The notes below the pieces were generated by a model. That model saw only the letters and a program-made list of their open reading frames with translations, was not told where the DNA came from and made no database searches. Made by a program: the position numbers and the translations under genes. From Ridgeia piscesae (Eukaryota; Annelida; Polychaeta; Sabellida; Siboglinidae), in NCBI GenBank assembly GCA_025642075.2, contig JAODUO010000986.1:303788-367787 (forward strand): a stretch of DNA of 64,000 nucleotides, read 5' to 3'. Each line of letters begins with the position of its first letter. Within the stretch, counting starts at the first letter, position 1. This document shows, piece by piece, positions 55,517-64,000 of this stretch.

Positions 55517-58500
55517 CATGGCTGAGACGTTACAGCTGTACTGTAGTTGCTATACTGGTACTGATTGAACACTTTATACACGGCTGAGACGTTACAGCTG
55601 TACTGTAGTTGCTATACTGGTACTGATTGAACACTTTATACACGGCTGAGACGTTACAGCTGTACTGTAGTTGCTACACTAGTACTGATTGAACACTTTA
55701 TACACGGCTGAGATGTTACAGCTGTACTGTAGATGCTATACTGGTACTGATTGAACACTTTATACACGGCTGAGACGTTACAGCTGTACTGTAGATGCTA
55801 CACTGGTACTGATTGAACACTTTATACACGGCTGAGACGTTACAGCTGTACTGTAGATGCTATACTGGTACTGATTGAACACTTTATACACGGTTGAGAC
55901 GTTACAGCTGTACTGTAGATGCTAACTGGTACTGATTGAACACTTTATACACGGCTGAGATGTTACAGCTGTACTGTAGATGCTATACTGGTACTGATTA
56001 AACTTTTGGGTTACAGCTGTACTGTAGATGCTACACTGGTACTGATTGAACACTTTATACACGGCTGAGACGTTACAGCTGTACTGTAGATGCTACACTG
56101 GTACTGATTGAACACTTTATACACGGTTGAGACGTTACAGCTGTACTGTAGATGCTACACTGGTACTGATTGAACACTTTATACACGGCTGAGACGTTAC
56201 AGCTGTACTGTAGATGCTATACTGGTACTGATTGAACACTTTATACACGGTTGAGACGTTACAGCTGTACTGTAGATGCTATACTGGTACTGATTGAACA
56301 CTTTATACACGGCTGAGACGTTACAGCTGTACTGTAGATGCTACACTGGTACTGATTGAACACTTTATACACGGCTGAGACGTTACAGCTGTACTGTAGA
56401 TGCTATACTGGTACTGATTGAACACTTTATACACGGTTGAGACGTTACAGCTGTACTGGATACACTGGTACTGATTGAACACTTTATACACGGCTAGACG
56501 TTACAGCTGTACTGTAGATGCTACACTGGTACTGATTGAACACTTTACCGGCTGAGACGTTACAGCTGTACGTAGATGCTACACTGGTTGATTGAACACT
56601 TTATACACGGTTGAGAGTTACAGCGCGTAGATCTACACTGTACTGATTGAACACTTTTACAGGTGAGCGTTACAGCTGTACTGGATGCTCTGGTACTGAT
56701 TGAACACTTTATACGGGACGTTACAGCGTACTGTAGATACCTGGTACTGATTGAACACATACACGGTTGAGACGTTACAGCTGTACTGTAGATGCTATAC
56801 TGGTACTGATTGAACACTTTATACACGGCTGAGACGTTACAGCTGTACTGTAGTGCTAACTGGTACTGATTGAACACTTTATACACGGTTGAGACGTTAC
56901 AGCTGTACTGTAGATGCTATACTGGAAAAAGGCTGAGAGTTACAGCTGTACTGTAGATGCTACACTGGTACTGATTGAACACTTTATACACGGTTGAGAC
57001 GTTACAGCTGTACTGTAGTTGCTAACTGGTACTGATTGAACACTTTATACGGCTGAGACGTTACAGCTGTACTGTAGATGCTAACTGGTACTGATTGAAC
57101 ACTTTATACAGGTTGAGACGTTACAGCTGTACTGTAGTTGCTATACTGGTACTGATTGAACACTTTATACAGGCTGAGACGTTACAGCTGTACTGTAGAT
57201 GCTACTGGTACTGATTGAACACTTTATACAGGTTGAGACGTTACAGCTGTACTGTAGTGCTAACGGTACTGATTGAACACTTTATACACGGTTGAGACGT
57301 TACAGCATTGTTATGTAGTTAACACTTATACAGCTGAGACGTTACAGCTGCTGTAGTGCTAACTGGTACTGATTGAACACTTTTACGGTGAGAGTTACAT
57401 TACTGTAGTTGCTAACTGGTACTGATTGAACACTTTTAACTAGAGTTACAGCGTACTTAGATGCTAACTGGTACGATTAACACTTTATACGGTGAGAGTT
57501 ACACTGTACTGTAGTTGCTACTGGTACTGATTGAACCTTTTACAGCTGGATTCAGCTGTACTGTAGTGTAACTGTACGATTAACACTTTATACACGTGAG
57601 ACGTTACAGCTGTCTGTAGATGCTAACTGGTATGATTGAACACTTTATACACGGTTGAGACGTTCAGCTGTACTGGTGCCACTGGTACTGATTAACACTT
57701 TATACACGGTGAGACGTTACAGCTGTACTGTAGATGCTAACTGGTACTGATTGAACACTTTATCACGGTTGATTACAGCTGTACTGTAGATGCTAACGGT
57801 ACGATTAACACTTTATGGCTGAGACGTTACAGCTGTACTGTAGATGCTACACTGGTACTGATTGAACACTTTACAGGCTGAGCGTTACAGCTGTACTGTG
57901 ATGCTAACTGGTACTGATTAACCTTTATACACGGGAGATTTGCTTCTGTAGATGCTACACTGGTACGATTGAACACTTTTCCGGCTGAGACGTTACAGCT
58001 GTATTAGATGCCACTGGTACTGATTGAACACTTTATACAGGCTGAGACGTTACAGCTGTACTGTAGATGCTACTGGTACTGATTAACACTTTATACACGG
58101 CTGAGATGTTACAGCTGTACTGTAGATGCTACACTGGTACTGATTGAACACTTTATACACGGTTGAGAGTTACAGCTGTACTGTAGATGCTAACTGGTAC
58201 TGATTGAACACTTTATACACGGCTGAGACGTTACAGCTGTACTGTAGATGCTATACTGGTACTGATTGAACACTTTATACACGGCTGAGACGTTACAGCT
58301 GTACTGTAGATGCTAACTGGTACTGATTGAACACTTTATACAGGTGAGAGTTACAGCTGTACTGTAGTTGCTATACTGGTACTGATTAACCTTTATACAC
58401 GGTTGAGACGTACAGCTGTACTGTAGGCTACGGTACTGATTAACACTTTACGGCTGAGACGTTACTGATGAGATTACATGGTACTGATTGAATTTTGGCT

Positions 58501-61500
58501 GAGATTACAGCTGACTGAATCTAATGTCTGATTAACACTATACAGGTGAGAGTTACAGCTGTACTGTAGATGCTATACTGGTACTGATTGAACACTTTAT
58601 ACAGGCTGAGACGTTACAGCTGTACTGTAGTTGCTATACTGGTACTGATTAACACTTTATACAGGTGAGAGTTACAGCTGTACTGTAGATGCTAACTGGT
58701 ACTGATTGAACACTTTATACAGGTGAGACGTTACAGCTGTACTGTAGTTGCTATACTGGTACTGATTCAACACTTTATACACGGTTGAGACGTTACAGCT
58801 GTACTGTAGATGCTAACTGGTACTGATTAACACTTTATACAGGCTGAGATGTTACAGCGTATGTAGTTGCTATACTGGTACTGATTAACACTTTATACAC
58901 GGTTGAGACGTTACACTGTATTAGATGCTACCTGGTACTGATTGAACACTTTATACACGGTGAGACGTTACAGCTGTACTGTAGTGCTATACTGGTACTG
59001 ATTGAACACTTTATACACGGTTGAGACGTTACAGCTGTACTGTAGTGCTACACTGTACTGATTGAACACTTTATACATGGCTGAGACTTACAGCTGTACT
59101 GTAGTTGCTATACTGGTACTGTTGAACACTTTATACACGGTTGAGACGTTACAGCTGTACTGTAGATGCTACACTGGTACTGATTGAACACTTTATACAG
59201 GCTGAGACTTACAGCTGTACTGTAGTTGCTATACTGGTACTGATTGAACACTTTATACACGGTTGAGACGTTACAGCTGTACTGTAGATGCTACACTGGT
59301 ACTGATTGAACACTTTATACACGGCTGAGACGTTACAGCTGTACTGTAGATGCTACACTGTACTGATTGAACACTTTATACATGGCTGAGACGTTACAGC
59401 TGTACTGTAGTTGCTATACTGGTACTGATTCAACACTTTATACACGGTGAGACGTTACAGCTGTACTGTAGATGCTACACTGTACTGATTGAACACTTTA
59501 TACATGGCTGAGACGTTACAGCTGTACTGTAGATGCTAACTGGTACTGATTGAACACTTTATACACGGCTGAGACGTTACAGCTGTACTGTAGATGCTAA
59601 CTGGTACTGATTAACACTTTATACACGGTGAGAGTTACAGCTGTACTGTAGATGCTACACTAGTACTGATTGAACACTTTATACAGGCTGAGAGTTACAG
59701 CTGTACTGTAGATGCTATACTGGTACTGATTGAACACTTTATACACGGCTGAGAGTTACAGCTGTACTGTAGATGCTAACTGGTACTGATTGAACACTTT
59801 ATACACGGTGAGACGTTACAGCTGTACTGTAGATGCTATACTGGTACTGATTGAACACTTTATACACGGTTGAGACGTTACAGCTGTACTGTAGATGCTA
59901 ACTGGTACTGATTGAACACTTTATACACGGTGAGACGTTACAGCTGTACTGTAGTGCTAACTGGTACTGATTAACACTTTATACACGGCTGAGAGTTACA
60001 GCTGTACTGTAGATGCTACACTGGTACTGATTGAACACTTTATACACGGTTGAGACGTTACAGCTGTACTGTAGTTGCTATACTGGTACTGATTAACACT
60101 TTATACACGGTTGAGACGTTACAGCTGTACTGTAGATGCTACACTGGTACTGATTGAACACTTTATACACGGTTGAGACGTTACAGCTGTACTGTAGTTG
60201 CTATACTGGTACTGATTGAACACTTTATACACGGTTGAGACGTTACAGCTGTACTGTAGATGCTATACTGGTACTGATTGAACACTTTATACACGGTTGA
60301 GACGTTACAGCTGTACTGTAGATGCTACACTGGTACTGATTGAACACTTTATACACGGTTGAGACGTTACAGCTGTACTGTAGTTGCTATACTGGTACTG
60401 ATTAACACTTTATACACGGTTGAACTTACAGCTGTCTTGATCTACATGGTAGATGAACACTTTATACACTGAATAATGTCTGTGTTCTTATGGTTATTAA
60501 CATTTTGGTTGAGATTACATTTAATGTAATGTATATTGAAATTTAACCTTGGATGTTAAGTGTTGTGTTGTATTGGTATGTTGTTTATGGTGAGCGTTGT
60601 TATGTAGATGCTAACGGTATGATTGAACACTTTATACACGGTGAGACGTTACAGCTGTACTGTAGATGCTAACTGGTACTGATTGAACACTTTATACAGG
60701 TTGAGACGTTACAGCTGTACTGTAGATGCTACACTGGTACTGATTGAACACTTTATACAGGCTGAGACGTTACAGCTGTACTGTAGATGCTAACTGGTAC
60801 TGATTGAACACTTTATACAGGTTGAGACGTTACAGCTGTACTGTAGTGCTATACTGGTACTGATTAACACTTTATACAGGCTGAGAGTTACAGCTGTACT
60901 GTAGATGCTATACTGGTACTGATTGAACACTTTATACACGGCTGAGACGTTACAGCTGTACTGTAGATGCTACACTGGTACTGATTGAACACTTTATACA
61001 CGGCTGAGATGTTACAGCTGTACTGTAGATGCTACACTGGTACTGATTGAACACTTTATACACGGCTGAGACGTTACAGCTGTACTGTAGATGCTACACT
61101 GGTACTGATTGAACACTTTATACACGGCTGAGACGTTACAGCTGTACTGTAGATGCTACACTGGTACTGATTGAACACTTTATACACGGCTGAGATGTTA
61201 CAGCTGTACTGTAGATGCTACACTGGTACTGATTGAACACTTTATACACGGTTGAGACGTTACAGCTGTACTGTAGATGCTACACTGGTACTGATTGAAC
61301 ACTTTATACACGGCTGAGACGTTACAGCTGTACTGTAGATGCTATACTGGTACTGATTGAACACTTTATACACGGCTGAGACGTTACAGCTGTACTGTAG
61401 ATGCTACACTAGTACTGATTGAACACTTTATACATGGCTGAGATGTTACAGCTGTACTGTAGTTGCTATACTGGTACTGATTCAACACTTTATACACGGT

Positions 61501-63665
61501 TGAGACGTTACAGCTGTACTGTAGATGCTACACTGGTACTGATTGAACACTTTATACACGGCTGAGACGTTACAGCTGTACTGTAGATGCTACACTGGTA
61601 CTGATTGAACACTTTATACATGGCTGAGATGTTACAGCTGTACTGTAGATGCTACACTGGTACTGATTGAACACTTTATACATGGCTGAGATGTTACAGC
61701 TGTACTGTAGATGCTATACTGGTACTGATTGAACACTTTATACATGGCTGAGACGTTACAGCTGTACTGTAGTTGCTATACTGGTACTGATTGAACACTT
61801 TATACATGGCTGAGATGTTACAGCTGTACTGTAGATGCTACACTGGTACTGATTGAACACTTTATACATGGCTGAGACGTTACAGCTGTACTGTAGTTGC
61901 TATACTGGTACTGATTCAACACTTTATACACGGTTGAGACGTTACAGCTGTACTGTAGATGCTACACTGGTACTGATTGAACACTTTATACATGGCTGAG
62001 ACGTTACAGCTGTACTGTAGTTGCTATACTGGTACTGATTCAACACTTTATACACGGTTGAGACGTTACAGCTGTACTGTAGATGCTACACTGGTACTGA
62101 TTGAACACTTTATACATGGCTGAGACATTACAGCTGTACTGTAGTTGCTATACTGGTACTGATTGAACACTTTATACACGGTTGAGACGTTACAGCTGTA
62201 CTGTAGATGCTACACTGGTACTGATTGAACACTTTATACATGGCTGAGACGTTACAGCTGTACTGTAGTTGCTATACTGGTACTGATTCAACACTTTATA
62301 CACGGTTGAGACGTTACAGCTGTACTGTAGATGCTACACTGGTACTGATTGAACACTTTATACATGGCTGAGACGTTACAGCTGTACTGTAGTTGCTATA
62401 CTGGTACTGATTCAACACTTTATACACGGTTGAGACGTTACAGCTGTACTGTAGATGCTACACTGGTACTGATTGAACACTTTATACACGGCTGAGATGT
62501 TACAGCTGTACTGTAGATGCTATACTGGTACTGATTGAACACTTTATACACGGCTGAGACGTTACAGCTGTACTGTAGATGCTACACTGGTACTGATTGA
62601 ACACTTTATACATGGCTGAGACGTTACAGCTGTACTGTAGATGCTATACTGGTACTGATTCAACACTTTATACACGGCTGAGATGTTACAGCTGTACTGT
62701 AGATGCTACACTGGTACTGATTGAACACTTTATACACGGCTGAGACGTTACAGCTGTACTGTAGATGCTACACTGGTACTGATTGAACACTTTATACATG
62801 GCTGAGACGTTACAGCTGTACTGTAGATGCTATACTGGTACTGATTCAACACTTTATACACGGCTGAGATGTTACAGCTGTACTGTAGATGCTACACTGG
62901 TACTGATTGAACACTTTATACACGGCTGAGATGTTACAGCTGTACTGTAGATGCTATACTGGTACTGATTGAACACTTTATACACGGCTGAGATGTTACA
63001 GCTGTACTGTAGATGCTATACTGGTACTGATTGAACACTTTATACACGGCTGAGACGTTACAGCTGTACTGTAGATGCTATACTGGTACTGATTGAACAC
63101 TTTATACACGGTTGAGACGTTACAGCTGTACTGTAGATGCTATACTGGTACTGATTGAACACTTTATACACGGCTGAGACGTTACAGCTGTACTGTAGTT
63201 GCTATACTGGTACTGATTCAACACTTTATACACGGCTGAGACGTTACAGCTGTACTGTAGATGCTACACTGGTACTGATTGAACACTTTATACATGGCTG
63301 AGACGTTACAGCTGTACTGTAGTTGCTATACTGGTACTGATTCAACACTTTATACACGGTTGAGACGTTACAGCTGTACTGTAGATGCTATACTGGTACT
63401 GATTGAACACTTTATACACGGCTGAGACGTTACAGCTGTACTGTAGTTGCTATACTGGTACTGATTCAACACTTTATACACGGTTGAGACGTTACAGCTG
63501 TACTGTAGATGCTATACTGGTACTGATTGAACACTTTATACACGGTTGAGACGTTACAGCTGTACTGTAGATGCTATACTGGTACTGATTCAACACTTTA
63601 TACACGGTTGAGACGTTACAGCTGTACTGTAGATGCTATACTGGTACTGATTCAACACTTTATAC
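55517..63665 (+). repeat. 62-bp array, ~130 copies, with decayed zones
   Basis: The unit contains CGGCTGAGACGTTACAGCTG, TACTGTAGATGCTACACTGG and TACTGATTGAACACTTTATA. Strongly degraded stretches occur at 56430-58560 and 60420-60620. From about 61880 to 62480 the units alternate as a 124-bp dimer. It begins 31 nt from exon 1. Confidence 0.97.

Positions 63666-64000
<335 letters not shown>

Overview
Kind of organism. This is nuclear DNA of an intron-rich eukaryote, almost certainly an invertebrate animal. Two multi-exon genes with ordinary GT-AG introns are readable, both on the minus strand, and there are no operons or prokaryotic signals. A mollusc or another lophotrochozoan is my best guess. 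It rests on the combination of an invertebrate ABCC8/9-type gene, an intron-bearing MULE-transposase relative, long TG and TA microsatellites, and CAAGGTCA-rich dispersed sequence near 4740-4880. It is an inference, not a proof.

Layout. (1) 1-6250: no recognisable gene. It holds a dispersed repeat (2165-2377, 3531-3662 and 8731-8927), a foldback structure (3253-3785), a degenerate tandem block (3949-4270) and two direct duplications (around 4518/4823 and 5364/5989). (2) 6251-8582, minus strand: the last five exons of a MULE-type transposase-like gene. It carries four apparent one-base deletions in one exon and lacks an acidic residue expected of the catalytic domain. (3) 8928-11809: no coding sequence seen; it probably includes the 3' UTR of the next gene. 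(4) 11810-55485, minus strand: 25 consecutive exons (3,131 nt, about 1,043 codons) of an ABCC-family ABC transporter. It most resembles the sulfonylurea receptors ABCC8/ABCC9, the regulatory subunits of ATP-sensitive K+ channels. The exons run from the end of TMD1 through NBD1, the linker, TMD2 and NBD2 to the stop codon. The first third of the protein lies beyond the right edge. All splice phases agree except for one apparent 1-nt deficit in a G run of exon 13. (5) 55517-64000: a very large 62-bp array and a GT microsatellite.

Main observation. Roughly 70% of the transporter locus is tandem repeat. In nine of the 25 exons the array is not random intronic DNA: its monomer is a copy of the exon-intron junction itself, that is, exon edge plus splice site plus adjacent intron. 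Acceptor copies form the arrays at exons 6, 9, 18, 23 (with a mutated AG) and 24. Donor copies form the arrays at exons 11, 15, 16 and 21. Between 8 and about 78 decoy splice sites therefore sit beside a true one. Two of these arrays (27 bp at the exon 15 donor, 36 bp at the exon 9 acceptor) are multiples of three in the correct phase, so decoy use would add 9-aa or 12-aa repeats without breaking the frame. The 2-kb array upstream of exon 23 contains no AG at all on the sense strand. I see no other undescribed enzymatic or defence system here. The junction-born minisatellites are the most unusual structure in the window.

Cautions. Several arrays contain stretches full of one-base deletions, and some array flanks are duplicated internally (27231/29413, 48624/49381, 51171/51671). 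Part of this may be poor consensus or mis-assembly of long repeats. The very long ORFs inside the arrays are side effects of monomer length and are not genes.
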